This document shows positions 18,474 to 28,965 of a DNA stretch of 64,000 nucleotides, piece after piece (within the stretch, counting starts at the first letter, position 1; each line of letters starts with the position of its first letter). The notes beneath the pieces were generated by a model. It had not been told where the DNA came from, did no database searches, and saw nothing but the letters and a program-made list of their open reading frames with translations. A program made the translations under genes and the position numbers. Origin of the DNA: Phytophthora colocasiae (lineage: Eukaryota; Oomycota; Peronosporomycetes; Peronosporales; Peronosporaceae); contig JAGKQI010000105.1 of the NCBI GenBank assembly GCA_018806915.1, positions 124,001 to 188,000 on the forward strand, given 5' to 3'.

Positions 18474-21199
18474 ATGGCGGACAGCAGACGCGTGTTCGTG
18501 CAGCTGGCGGGTGCGCAGGGATTGCAGGTGGAGGTGGGCGCTCCTGTCATGGCCTTCGTTATGCCGACAGACTCGTGGCTCTCGGTTGTCAATGAATTCC
18601 TAATGGTGCGGATTTTTATAAATGTGTTTCCACTTTGAAAATCTTGAGGTTGAATGTACTTGCGATTGAATGGGCTGTATCTGATGTGGTTTGTGTCATT
18701 GCATTATAGAGCTGCAATGATGACGATATGGAGGTGGAACAACGTCCGCCTGGACTACTGGAAGGCTGCGTTGTGCTACACGCGGCATCGTTACAGCAGA
18801 TCTCGGACCCCGCCGGTTGTGAAGACGGCAAGCAATACATATTATGTATTACTACAGATGATGCTGTGAAGTTGCAGAAGCAGAGATTCGGAGACAGCAG
18901 TGCTAGTAGTGTCACTGGCACGGGCGACACTGATGCGTTGGCACGAGGCAGCATTGCTTTGACAGATCAATTGGAGTCGCTAGAGGAGCTGGACTATTAC
19001 TTCGACGATGCAGGAACCCTACGTCACTGCCGCACGAACCAAGCTGTATACGAGCTCATGAGCGACGAACGACGTGCTGGAGAGCTGGACGAGATTGTCA
19101 AAGCTGCGATTTTCCACATTCAAATGGAAATGTTGGCGGAATTGGCTTTCAAGCAGGCCCGACTTCCATTGGATCCAAGGCCGGACGAGCCGAAGGAAGC
19201 TCGTTCCAGTATCTTTTTGACATCGGACTGGCGCACGAACGCCAATTTGCTCGTAGTGGTTAATGGCGGACGAGGAGCGCAGCCAGGCATTTGGAGTCGT
19301 GATCTATTGATCCAGGAAGGCTTAGAGCTGGGTTCAATGCTGCCAGTCATGCGTCGAGCTACTACGTGCAATTTTGCCGTGGCTGTAGTGAATCCGTCGA
19401 CGAACAACGTGACCATTGGAAACGATACGTTCCCGATCCGCGGAAGCTCGTCTCCTGATGAGCACATGCTCTACGTGTGGGACAATGTAATCTCCCGTGC
19501 GCAGGCTCGCAACGTGTACTTTTTGGCGTATTCGTTTGGTGCCAAGTCGGTGGTGACGCTCATTCAAAATCGTGAGGAACAAGTCGTCAAGCGCGTGAAT
19601 GCGCTTGTGTTTGCAGAAGGCGCGTACCGCATGGATCCGTCGACCACGTCTCCAGCTGTGGCCCAGTTCTTGAAACAGCGCGCTATTAACTTTAAGGGCG
19701 ACGCTCAGATCTCCGTTGGTGGACACATTCCTGCAGAAGAGGAAAAACTATCGTGCAGTTGTTTATCAGTTGGCGATCTGACAGCGTCAGGTCCGTCGGC
19801 TGACGGCAAGGCACCCCCAACGGCGGCCCCCGTTTCCAAGCGCAGCAGCAGCAGTAACAAGGCTCGCACTATCAGTCTTTCGCTGGAAACATCATTCACC
19901 TACTTTGTGGCTGCGCGTGATCGCGGATGTGGAGCTGCGCAATTCATTTCGGAGTCGGAAGCCAAAACGCGCACGTGGCTTGGGAATGTGATTCGCCATC
20001 GTCTTGACTCTCTCAAGCCGAAGAAGCAGAGTCGTCGCCTCAGTACGGCAATGGGCGCCCACGCGAGTGAGTCTCCACACCACCGGAAAACTGCTCGCCG
20101 ATCGTCTCTGGACACAGACGCGAGTTCGTCGGCAATGCGCGCATCGATCGCTAGTAGTCGCAGCAGTAACTCGTCGAGCCATCACTCGCACGGCGTGTCT
20201 GTGAGTGACTTCGATTTGATCAAAGTAATCGGCAAGGGATCCATCGGAAAGGTCTTCCTTGTCCGTAAGAAGGACACGCACGTCGTGTATGCCATGAAGG
20301 TGCTTCGCAAGAAGAATGTGGTTCGGCATGGACTGGAAGAGCACATCAAAACAGAGCGCCTGATTCTGGAAGAGATCGATCACCCTTTTATCGCTCGACT
20401 GCGTTTCTCATTCCAGACCAAGGACAAGCTGTATCTCGTGACTGACTATTGTTCTGGCGGCGAACTCTTTCATCACATGTCCGACGATGGATTCTCGTAC
20501 GAGCTGTCTCGATTTTATGCGGCTGAGCTAGTGCTGGGCCTTGAGCATCTTCACCGCCTCAAGGTTGCCTACCGTGATCTCAAGCCGGAGAACATTCTTG
20601 TCGAAGCTTCTGGTCACCTGCGCATTACGGATTTTGGGTTGTCCAAGCTTAATGTGGTTTCGGACAAGGGTGCGCAGACTCTGGTGGGTAGTCCCGAGTA
20701 CCTCGCACCTGAGGTGTACAATATGCAGAAATACGGCTTTGCTGTCGACTGGTGGTCGCTCGGAGTGTTCCTGTACGAAATGCTCACTGGCGTGCATCCG
20801 TTCTTCGACGACAACCGCGAGATTATGGTCAAGAAGATCATGACGCCTGACTCCGTGAGGACCATGATGCCACCCGAGATGCCCCCCGAAGCAGCTTCGT
20901 TGATTTGCGGCCTCCTTACCTTTAACCCGACCGAGCGCCTTGGCTCGCGTGGCGCACAAGAACTACGAGACCATCCGTTTTTCGCCGGCGTTTCATGGGA
21001 CGCGCTAATGGGACGAACGGTGACGCCTCCATGGCACCCAGTGGTGCAGGACGAGCTGGACGTGGGGAATTTCGACGCCGAGTTCACATCGGAGCCCGTC
21101 GTGGACAGTGTGTGCACGCATCAGTCCATGGTGCTGAGCTCGACGTTTGCTGACTTTACCTTCAACCCCAGCATTTCGGATTCGATGCGCAAGCGATAA
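18474..21199 (+). CDS. Arb2-like domain fused to an AGC protein kinase
   Basis: Two exons (18474-18605 and 18710-21199; acceptor CATTATAG) give 873 aa. Residues about 205-360 resemble the Arb2/FAM172-type alpha/beta-hydrolase-like domain (NLLVVVNGGRGAQPGIWSRD, FAVAVVNPSTNN, YFLAYSFGAKSVVTLI). A Ser/Arg-rich linker follows, then an AGC kinase at about 542-805: GKGSIGKV loop, YAMKVL lysine, YRDLKPEN, DFGLSK, GSPEYLAPEV. The C-terminal tail has a hydrophobic motif FADFTF matching F-x-x-F-[ST]-[FY], the site through which PDK1/TORC2 activate this class. All catalytic residues are present. The linker and kinase share one long open frame, so the fusion is not an annotation join. Confidence 0.82.
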
Positions 21200-22494
21200 A
21201 TGCTTAGAATAAGACTATCCAGTCTGATTTCTGGTCTTACTGCTATTCTGTAGAGCTCCATGGCTGTGTGCGTGCGTGTAGTGAACCAAATCAAAGCCTA
21301 GTTGTCCGTTGTTTGTGAGCATTTCGTAATTTGCCATAGGAAATTGTAGTGCAACAAGACAAACGAGGTTGCGGTAGAAATGATTTTATGCTCATTCGAC
21401 CCCAACGGACCGATGACAACGTAAAGAGACCAGCACTGTGTTAAACCCACACGAGCGCTGTGCTGGTGTTCCTCGATGTTCCTAGGCATCTCCGACGCCA
21501 GTCACCACCAGTTTGGCACGTCTGTAACGGCCATGGCGACGTTGAAGTGCAAGAGCCAATCACGAAACGTTATTTCGACGACTTCAACATAACGGCCGAA
21601 TAAATGCACCCAGTCATTACAGCGCCGGAAGGATAGCACTCTCGGTGGTGACAACTTCGCAGTGCTGTACCAGATATCTACATATACGTGGTGGTGTTGG
21701 CAGCACAATGTTGTTGGCACTTGATAAGTTTGGGCTCTTTTGCTCCCGTTCCTTATCACCTTGTATGAATCTCTGAGGCAGCCGTGCAAGGCCCATGTTG
21801 ACATTTCTGATGCCAGTGTGACACGAGCATGGCGTGCTGGTCAAGTTTTCCAACGCAGTCGCCAGCACTATGCTGACCCCCCACACCCTTTCGCCTCGAT
21901 ATCGGAAACCTCGTGCTCGATAAACGGCCACTTGGACGAGATTAGAACAGTGAAAACGACATTTACGCTTGCAAATTGACATTTAACTCGTTGATCTTTT
22001 CCTTTTAGGTGCTCAAACTAACTGCATTATCTATTGGAGTGTTCGGTTTTACCAGTAGAAGGCTACAGCTTGTTGATAAAAGCAGCAAAAAGCAACGCCT
22101 AAGCTGAAATTACTTCCGCGGTGGTTTCGAAACGGATACGACGCCAGACTTCCGCCGGATTTGCCAGCCTTTTCTCCTGCGCGGGCTGTCGCTGGCCAGT
22201 GCCGTTGCCAGTCCAGACGGCGCTCAATATATACCTTTTCGCGCCGTCAAATCAAGAGCCCATTGATAGCAGCGCAAGGAGACCAGGAAGTCTTTGCTAA
22301 CAGCCCTGGAACAGTCCTACTTGTAAGCTTGCGCTCCACCAACCAGCTGACATCCTTCACCAGGTACCGCGCCCTTTCACTAAGATCGCATTGCCTGCCA
22401 CGTTCCAGAAATCTTATTCTTGCCGTAATATGTGCAGCCTGATAGTTGCTGCTCACAATCCGACTGGACAAGCTTCACCCTCTTCATTGTAAAA
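21200..22494. other. Intergenic stretch, nothing recognised
   Basis: About 1.3 kb between the kinase and the RhoGAP gene. Short frames on both strands show no domain or codon bias. No inverted or direct repeat of note was found by eye. The last few hundred bases would hold the RhoGAP promoter and 5' leader. Confidence 0.5.
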
Positions 22495-23529
22495 ATGCTC
22501 AATATCCAGCTACCGGAACACTCGACTGTCAAGGCAGACAGCGGTTCTCCGTCGTCGCCTTCCGGTACCACACAACAGGAAGGAGACCAAGACTTTGCGG
22601 CGTTTCTCGAAATCGGTTCGCCCTACGGCTTCAAGCATGATGTGCACATCCACTACAACTTCCAAGAAGCGAGGTTCGAAGGAATCCCGGACAACTTCGC
22701 AGACTACCTCGTCTCGGAGCGAGGACGAGCAGATACGATCTGCGCATTGGACCCATCGGCGTCCCCGATCCCAAAGACCGGTCGACATGCCAAACGGACA
22801 CGTACAAGTTCTGCCCCACCTGGGAGTTTGAGCTTGTCCAGCATGATCGGAAGTCTCCAGCCAATCGATAGTAATGACCCCGTTCGGATCATGAACCAGC
22901 ATTTTAAACTTCCCTTCCGTCAGGTTCCTCGAGTTGCCGTTCCAGGCTACGAAGAGAGGATCCCAGCAGTGCTGGTCATGCTACAGCAACACTTCGTCGG
23001 TAAGCAGGGATACCTTTCTCCTCACATCTTCCGAGAATCACCCAGTAAGGCTGAACGAGACCAAGCGATGATCGATATCAACTGTGGAGCCTTTCGAGGA
23101 GCTAAGTACGATGTCCGAGTATTAGCTGATTTGATCAAACTCTGGTTCCGTGAGCTACCGGTGCCAATTCTACACGAAATTCCAGCAGGAGACATGGAAC
23201 GACTGGCATCAGCGGAAAAAGTTGACGTTGAAGTGCTGGACTTGTTGGGGGATCTGGAACGCAGTATCGTACTGTGGTTAGCTGATCTCCTGGCCTACGT
23301 GGCTGAGTACCAACCGCACAACCACATGGGTGTGGACCAACTCGCCATCGTCATCGCCCCAAACCTCGTACGACTCGAGACGGAGAACCCCATGGTCGCT
23401 GTCGCCCTATCTAAAGCTGTTGTTGACCTTTTCCGAGGAGTGTTACGATCAAGGTTCCAGCGACGCCAGGAGCTGAAGATCGCTGGGGTCATTAATGAGG
23501 ACGATGAAGAAGTGCCGATGGAAGCGTAG
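22495..23529 (+). CDS. CRIB-RhoGAP protein (Rho-type GTPase-activating protein)
   Basis: 344 aa, no intron. An N-terminal CRIB/PBD motif (IGSPYGFKHDVHIHYN, then FEGIPDNF), which in known proteins binds GTP-loaded Cdc42/Rac, is followed by a Ser-rich linker and a RhoGAP domain (residues about 150-330). The arginine-finger region is HIFRES, the conserved helix reads LIKLWFRELPVPIL, and APNLVRLE is the C-terminal signature. It would stimulate GTP hydrolysis on Rac/Rop-like GTPases controlling polarity and actin. CRIB plus RhoGAP on one chain is known from plant RopGAPs. The Arg finger and Lys of the GAP site are present. Start chosen at the first ATG before the CRIB. Confidence 0.92.
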   Translation: MLNIQLPEHSTVKADSGSPSSPSGTTQQEGDQDFAAFLEIGSPYGFKHDVHIHYNFQEARFEGIPDNFADYLVSERGRADTICALDPSASPIPKTGRHAKRTRTSSAPPGSLSLSSMIGSLQPIDSNDPVRIMNQHFKLPFRQVPRVAVPGYEERIPAVLVMLQQHFVGKQGYLSPHIFRESPSKAERDQAMIDINCGAFRGAKYDVRVLADLIKLWFRELPVPILHEIPAGDMERLASAEKVDVEVLDLLGDLERSIVLWLADLLAYVAEYQPHNHMGVDQLAIVIAPNLVRLETENPMVAVALSKAVVDLFRGVLRSRFQRRQELKIAGVINEDDEEVPMEA

Positions 23530-23802
23530 CTTTGCTCTGCTCTGGTCTGTACTGTGATCCTCAAGTGTTCTGATAGCCTACATGTGTGCTCGGGTGGAAG
23601 TGAGCTTTTAGTTAGCAAACCTGCATGTGATGAATGATGATCATAATCTAGTGTGAATTTGTTACTACCGAGGAAGTCAAGGACTGAAGCGCAACAGGGT
23701 CAAGTCATAGGTGGACAACTATGCTACTACTTACAAGCTAGGCTGCCAGGCAGGTGCTAAATCTCTATCTAATCCGAGCTCGAAAGTCATCAAGCACTGT
23801 CG

Positions 23803-25434
23803 CTAGTACAGATAGGGCTGTAATTTCTCGATTCGGATCTCATCCTGGCACAGACTCTCTTCCAATGCGGTCATCGCGTTGAGAAAATATGCGCGGTCCT
23901 CCAGGAACTTGGCACGCGATCGCCGACCCATTCGTTGGCGCTCCTCTATGGAAAGCAGCAGAATCTGTTCCACGCCTCGCTCCATGTCGGCTACGTCCAC
24001 TTGAGCTAGCGGCATAAATAAGTCTCCCTTGGTCTGCCACCACCACGGATGCGGCTCTCCTACTAGTACACCGCTCTTCTCGTCCACGAGCTCGTTCATT
24101 GGCGGGACATTCGTCGTCAGGATCAGTGCACCTACACTACGCGCCTCATTGATATAGTGGCCGAACCCTTCCGTTTCACTCGGACACAGATGAAGTCCAA
24201 TCTGGTTCTGCAACCGGTCCTTCTCTTCAGCGGGGACCGAACCGCATGCGTAGTCAACGTTCTGAAGCCGCCACGAGTCCTTGTCACCGAACTTCTCTTC
24301 AATCCACGCACACAAATCGGCTTTAATCACCCGGATGATAAGTTGCGGCCACTCAGGATGAAGTGACCACGCTTGGAGGATCACACGCGTATTCTTAAAC
24401 GGACTCCAGCCTGCCAAGTGCAAGAACGACGTCCAGTCCCGCTCTACCGCTGGCTGGTACAAGTCCCGACTCGTGTGCTTCGTGTAGAAAACTGAATACG
24501 AGAGCTGGTGGCGATGTCTGTACTCGAGCACTTTCTTAAGTCCGATACGGTTCTTCACCATCATAACTCCGACCGAGGGGTTATCCAGCTCATGTCGATC
24601 GAAGAACTCGACGTTCTGCATCATCCAGATAGTCTTCTCCTTGGGCGCGTGGAAGTCTGGGTAGTATTTCCTGTCCACTGGATGTCGCTCCAGATAAATG
24701 TCAATAACTGATGGGGGCATGTCCAAGCGTTTGACTTTTCCGTCATCCATGTAGTTTTCACTCTCCTGTTCTCCATTGCCTCTGTAAGAATATACGGGTC
24801 GAGCTGACGGCAGCGCGTTCAAATACAGCTCAAAGTCCAGTAATACACCAGGGGAATCGCTCGGCATAACCACATTAATACAGTAGGCGGACTTGGAGTT
24901 AATCGCTTCATGGCCCTGTCCACGGGTCTGTAAGAAGAATCCGGCAGGCAAGTTCATTTGTCGTTCTCGTTCCATCTCCTCTTCTTTTTCAGCCAATTGC
25001 TGCATTCGAAGTGCCTCGTTCTGCGCCAGTGTTTCAGCATGAAAAGTCTCTCCTTCACCCCCTAATGGATTGCGGAAACCCTCTAATTCCGTCGTCGCAG
25101 AAGTCTTCTTCTTGCCTCTGATCGTCTGTTTCGGTTCTTCAGCTGTAGCTTTCAGTTCGTTGCGTCTTTTTTCCTCCTCCTTTTGCTGCAAAGCTAATTC
25201 CCTTGGAGACACGTACAGTGACTGAAACAGAAGCTTCATAGGTGGCATCAGCTCCACAGACGTAGGTGTCGGAGCCAACAGCGAACGCGAAGCCAACGTG
25301 GCGTTACAGAACTCCGTATGCAGCTGGATCTGAGGCAACAGCGCGAAGAATACCAGCTGCAATAGACTGCTAATAAGTACCAATAGGAACACGCAGGCGC
25401 GCAGCAGGAAGCGCGGCCCCGACGACTCGCCCAT
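23803..25434 (-). CDS. Type II membrane glycosyltransferase, GT4-like
   Basis: 543 aa from ATG 25434. A short cytosolic tail is followed by one long hydrophobic anchor (ACVFLLVLISSLLQLVFFAL) and a charged coiled-coil-like stem (about residues 80-165, Glu/Lys/Gln-rich). The C-terminal catalytic part ends in a GT-B signature LCPSETEGFGHYINEARSVG containing the E-x7-E motif of retaining GT4 enzymes, then GALILTTNVPPMNELV. The likely role is Golgi or ER sugar transfer from a nucleotide-sugar; acceptor unknown. Divergent from the apyrase-like gene 175 bp away, and convergent with the RhoGAP gene. Confidence 0.8.
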   Translation of the reverse strand: MGESSGPRFLLRACVFLLVLISSLLQLVFFALLPQIQLHTEFCNATLASRSLLAPTPTSVELMPPMKLLFQSLYVSPRELALQQKEEEKRRNELKATAEEPKQTIRGKKKTSATTELEGFRNPLGGEGETFHAETLAQNEALRMQQLAEKEEEMERERQMNLPAGFFLQTRGQGHEAINSKSAYCINVVMPSDSPGVLLDFELYLNALPSARPVYSYRGNGEQESENYMDDGKVKRLDMPPSVIDIYLERHPVDRKYYPDFHAPKEKTIWMMQNVEFFDRHELDNPSVGVMMVKNRIGLKKVLEYRHRHQLSYSVFYTKHTSRDLYQPAVERDWTSFLHLAGWSPFKNTRVILQAWSLHPEWPQLIIRVIKADLCAWIEEKFGDKDSWRLQNVDYACGSVPAEEKDRLQNQIGLHLCPSETEGFGHYINEARSVGALILTTNVPPMNELVDEKSGVLVGEPHPWWWQTKGDLFMPLAQVDVADMERGVEQILLLSIEERQRMGRRSRAKFLEDRAYFLNAMTALEESLCQDEIRIEKLQPYLY

Positions 25435-25609
25435 GGGCACCAGCAGGAAGACTGAGAGGATTATGTTAATGGGGAGGCTTACGAGTAGAAATGTTTTTTT
25501 TTCTACCAATCAAAATACTTATTTACGAAAGGTTTTCACCAATCACAACATTTCTATGGCTTACTTCAGGTCACATTGTAGATCTGATTCCTACCTACAC
25601 TTTGGACTA
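25435..25609. promoter_or_regulatory. Bidirectional promoter with two CCAAT boxes
   Basis: The gap between two divergent secretory-pathway genes holds TACCAATCAAA (CCAAT 25506-25510) and CACCAATCACA (25539-25543), same orientation, 33 bp apart. Spacing is near three helical turns. Function is inferred from position and the known role of CCAAT boxes. Confidence 0.45.
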
Positions 25610-27436
25610 ATGGGGCGACGTGGCGCTACTCTCTTGCTGTTAGTGACGCTACTGGGCTGTGTACAGGCTGCACTACGTTCCACGCAGGACGGACCGATGT
25701 TGCCGCCTGCACGCGCTCACTGTCGCGTGTTCATTGTGGCGGCTCAGACGCATACGCGCGTGATGGTCCTGCAGAACGCCTATGAGCAGGATGGCATCAA
25801 CGTGTACGACCAGTTCCCGGATCTGGCCTCTGTCCTGCAGGACCTAGAACCTGCAGACGCCAAGAACGAGAAGGAACGAGCAGGTGAAGCCTACGAGATC
25901 CTAAAACCAGCATTTACCCAGGCCGCCGATTGGCTCAAGGACCGCGTGGATCCTGCACGATGTTTCGCTCACTTCATCATGGCGGACTCAGAGATTTCGT
26001 CTGATTATAGGACACAGGATGACGTTGAGACTGTAGTGTCACGTGTTAATAGGCGCATCGACCAGCTGAAGGACAGAGCTAGAGCTGATCGTCACTTCCC
26101 GTTCGCACTAAGCGCGCCATCCATGGAGCATCGCGATGACAAGGATAGCGTTACTTCAGGCGGAGATTTGCGTGTTGTGCCTGCATCTTGGCGTCGCTAC
26201 TTCCACATTGTGGGGATTAATTATTTCTCAGGACGAGTTGCGCCGTCATTAAGTCCAGGACAAGTGGAAGTGTTCGGCCTGCTCCATGTGGATGTCGGTG
26301 GACGAACTGGAAAAATGAGCTCGGAATCAGATTCAGACTGGGCGGAAATGGTGTTTGACGTTCGGGAACGGTGGAGACGCAGCAAGAGGCAGCGACAGGT
26401 GAACGTCGCACTCAATATAAGCGACTTTTACGGACGCGAGTATTCAGGATTTGGACGGAATCAGGTGCAGCAGGCAGTGATCAAATTGAAGCAAGAGAAG
26501 AACAGGAAGAGCGATTCGGACACTTTGCAACATCCATGCTACTTGAGAAGTCATGATTCAGTTGTAGAGGGAGTAAACACAACGCTGGAAGGGACTGGGG
26601 ATGCCGACAAGTGTATGTCACTGCTTAGGTCCTATGTGGCATCGAGCAACACTAATTGCCCACCGGAAAACTTTTGCTTCTTGAGTGGTGTACCGCAACC
26701 CCATGGAGTTGGATCCTTTTACGCGTCGGGTGTACTGCGAGACGCAGTACTCAGTGCCAGTCGCGTATTAGAATATGCAAGTAACAAATTCGAGGAGAAG
26801 GAGGTGGACCAAGTGCAGTTGCCGACCCCAAGTCTCCCGTCATTGCGGAGTGCTGCTAAGAATTTGTGTGCACTGCCGTACAAGGATATTGTTGCTGGAG
26901 CAGCACTATCTCAGGTATCTGCTGATGAACTGTCGTCTCAAGCTTTATCCACAAGCAGCAACGAGCCCAGTACACTATGCTTCGATCTGTGCTACACAAT
27001 TGTGCTACTCGAGCAGCTTGGAGTCCAAGATGACGACGAGCGCATACACTTTGTATCACGCTTTGAAAAGCAGCCAGTGCTATCCGGACATGGATCTCTG
27101 GATACTGGAGACCAAGGAGGCTCGTCCCAATTGGTGGCGTGGCTCACTGGGGCCTTCCTGTATTTGGAGGCGCTTCAACGTAAGGTGACTTTCTCCATCG
27201 AGTCGGAGTTGTTAGCTGAACAACTCAGTGCGGGACTTCCTCTCGGTTGGAACATGAGTTTGATGGTGTTCGTGGCTGCTTGCATCTTCTTGTACCTATC
27301 GACTGGACGTACAGTTGCCAATGGACGAACAGGTCGAAGCTCTAGCGGGTATCACCGAGTGGTAAATGGAGGTGCCAAGGCAAAGTACAAGGACACAACA
27401 CAGTCAATCATGTTCGTCGACGACGCTCGAAAATAG
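25610..27436 (+). CDS. GDA1/CD39 apyrase-like type I membrane protein, active site degenerate
   Basis: 608 aa. An N-terminal signal peptide (GATLLLLVTLLGCVQA) precedes a large lumenal domain, one C-terminal helix (MSLMVFVAACIFLYLS) and a basic tail. The order of blocks follows the nucleoside phosphatase family: VFIVAAQTHTRV at the first apyrase-conserved region, YFHIVGINYFSGRV at the third, LLHVDVGGRT at the fourth, then CFLSGVPQPHGVGSFYASGVL, CFDLCYTIVLLEQLG and VAWLTGAFLYLEA. In active enzymes the first block is DAG-[ST]-[ST]-x-[TS]; here the phosphate-loop Asp and Gly are not conserved, so it may bind rather than hydrolyse nucleotides. The family call rests on the C-terminal half and is moderately secure. 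Confidence 0.6.
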   Translation: MGRRGATLLLLVTLLGCVQAALRSTQDGPMLPPARAHCRVFIVAAQTHTRVMVLQNAYEQDGINVYDQFPDLASVLQDLEPADAKNEKERAGEAYEILKPAFTQAADWLKDRVDPARCFAHFIMADSEISSDYRTQDDVETVVSRVNRRIDQLKDRARADRHFPFALSAPSMEHRDDKDSVTSGGDLRVVPASWRRYFHIVGINYFSGRVAPSLSPGQVEVFGLLHVDVGGRTGKMSSESDSDWAEMVFDVRERWRRSKRQRQVNVALNISDFYGREYSGFGRNQVQQAVIKLKQEKNRKSDSDTLQHPCYLRSHDSVVEGVNTTLEGTGDADKCMSLLRSYVASSNTNCPPENFCFLSGVPQPHGVGSFYASGVLRDAVLSASRVLEYASNKFEEKEVDQVQLPTPSLPSLRSAAKNLCALPYKDIVAGAALSQVSADELSSQALSTSSNEPSTLCFDLCYTIVLLEQLGVQDDDERIHFVSRFEKQPVLSGHGSLDTGDQGGSSQLVAWLTGAFLYLEALQRKVTFSIESELLAEQLSAGLPLGWNMSLMVFVAACIFLYLSTGRTVANGRTGRSSSGYHRVVNGGAKAKYKDTTQSIMFVDDARK

Positions 27437-27497
27437 TGTGGAACCCGACTGTATAGCAGTAATATATTCAAGTGGATCTTGTTTTTCTTCTCTTACT

Positions 27498-27758
27498 TTA
27501 CTTCTTCTTCTTCCTAGTGATGGCTGTGAGCAACTCTGGGTCCTCCCGTAGCACTCGGTACACGTCCAATGCGTCACGACCTTCTTCCAAGTGCCTTCGG
27601 ATACGTGTAGTGCTGCTCTCGCGCTGTCTCAGTTGCAGTAACTCCCTCGCGTTGTACTGCAGCTTGCGGCCCATACTGCTCTCCGGGAAGGTCCTCGCCA
27701 CGCGCAGCACGTCTCGGTACAGCGCCAACACCTCGCGCCTCAAGCCAATGCCCGTCAT
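27498..27758 (-). CDS. LYR-motif (complex 1 LYR family) small mitochondrial protein
   Basis: 86 aa, single exon. It opens MTGIGLRREVLALYRDVLRVARTFP-type sequence: the L-Y-R tripeptide at residues 13-15 followed by a downstream F and a helix with LQYNARELLQLRQ. LYR proteins are three-helix adaptors of the matrix that bind acyl carrier protein and help iron-sulfur delivery or assembly of respiratory complexes; which member this is cannot be told. The Lys-rich end (ITRKKKK) is unusual. It ends 61 bp from the convergent apyrase-like gene, and its start faces CREG across 159 bp. Confidence 0.82.
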   Translation of the reverse strand: MTGIGLRREVLALYRDVLRVARTFPESSMGRKLQYNARELLQLRQRESSTTRIRRHLEEGRDALDVYRVLREDPELLTAITRKKKK

Positions 27759-27917
27759 GTGTCCTTTTGATTGGCGATAAAGCGTAGGTTCGCTTCTGTA
27801 ATTGGTGGATAACCTGTCCCACTGTCGTCAACGAAAGGAGAAAGGATGTCCTGTGTCAACGGTCTCAAATCTGAAAGTGTCGAGTGCTGCTCAAAAGGAT
27901 TTAGGACGTTCTAAAAC
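27759..27917. promoter_or_regulatory. Bidirectional promoter with two inverted CCAAT boxes
   Basis: ATTGG at 27770-27774 and at 27801-27805 (CCAAT on the minus strand), 31 bp apart, in the divergent gap between the LYR and CREG genes. The arrangement mirrors the gap at 25435-25609. Confidence 0.4.
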
Positions 27918-28748
27918 ATGACGCAGTTCTACCAATTGATCGCTGTTCTTCTGGTTGTGCTGAGTTCTGTGGGGGTTGAAAGTCGGAAGAACTCCGGGAT
28001 CTTCCGAGCGGATACGTTCCGTCTTGCAGAGACGGAAAGTTTGTGAGTTTTCGAGTGTTCCGACGATGTTGAGGTATGTTTTTGCTAATGATTTGCATCA
28101 AGATACTGGGGAGCGAGTCCAGCGCAACATGCGAGGAAATTGGTGCACGACAACGTGTGGGGGACACTATCGACCATTTCGGTGCAATTCGGAGGGGTCC
28201 CGTACGGCAGCATCGTGTCCTACAGCGGTAGGTTGGTTCTGATTTTCGGAATATCTAGGATATGAACTTACAATGCGTTGCTCTGTGGCTAGATGGGATC
28301 GGATTCGCCAAGGAAGACTCGACAGGCAAGCTGTTCTTCTTCCTCACACCGATGGATGCCACTGGCTCCGATTTGAGCGTCAATTCGACTGCGTCGTTGG
28401 CCATTTCAATGGTCCAGGAGGGGGAACACGCGTGTAAGATGGATGTGGAAGACCCGACCTGCTGGAAGATTACATTCACGGGCAATGTTGTACCTGTGGC
28501 TGCTGACCAGCGCCATTACGCAGAGAAGGCGCTATTTTCCAAGTACATTTCGCATCACTGGGCAAACTTTAGGTAAAACTGCTTACGTTGTTGATGTTAT
28601 AAATTGTAGACACCCGCAGATGGAGTACTGGCCGGAAGACCATGGATTCCTGCCCTACGTCCTTGAGATCGAGAACATTATCCTGCTCGATTTCTACGGC
28701 GGCGCGAAACACGTTCCAGTGAAGGACTACTATCAGATCAAACTCTAA
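27918..28748 (+). CDS. CREG1: CREG-like secreted glycoprotein (FMN-binding split-barrel fold)
   Basis: Four exons: 27918-28042, 28103-28227, 28293-28572 and 28610-28748, with GTGAGT, GTAGGT and GTAAAA donors and AG acceptors; phases fit and give 222 aa. Signal peptide (MTQFYQLIAVLLVVLSSVGV), then the CREG domain: ARKLVHDNVWGTLSTIS, GVPYGSIVSYSDG, FFFLTPMD, HPQMEYWPEDHGFLPYVLEI and LLDFYGGAKHV near the end. In animals CREG is a lysosomal/secreted glycoprotein related to flavin-binding oxidases, with a fold lacking obvious catalysis. The third exon carries NST, a possible N-glycosylation site. Exon choice is supported by restored family motifs across all three joins. Confidence 0.88.
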
Positions 28749-28949
28749 GGTCACTGTGCGAGTGATTGTGTGTGTGGAGATGTTAGGATCCGACATTTAA
28801 TGAGTAAGGACGAAAACAATATGAACGGAGACTTTTCAAAGAGCATAAAGAATGATACTATCGACGCAATGGATAGTAGTGCACCATCCTTATGTAGCGT
28901 TAACTTTTCTACATCAAGCACAGGCCTAGAAACCGAGCAATCTACTATT
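28749..28949. other. Gap between CREG and the retroposon, no convincing gene
   Basis: A 60-codon open frame (28770-28952) has Asn/Ser-rich content without a recognisable domain and ends at the insertion site, so it is not called as a gene. Confidence 0.4.
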
Positions 28950-28965
28950 TAGAGACTTTGCTATT

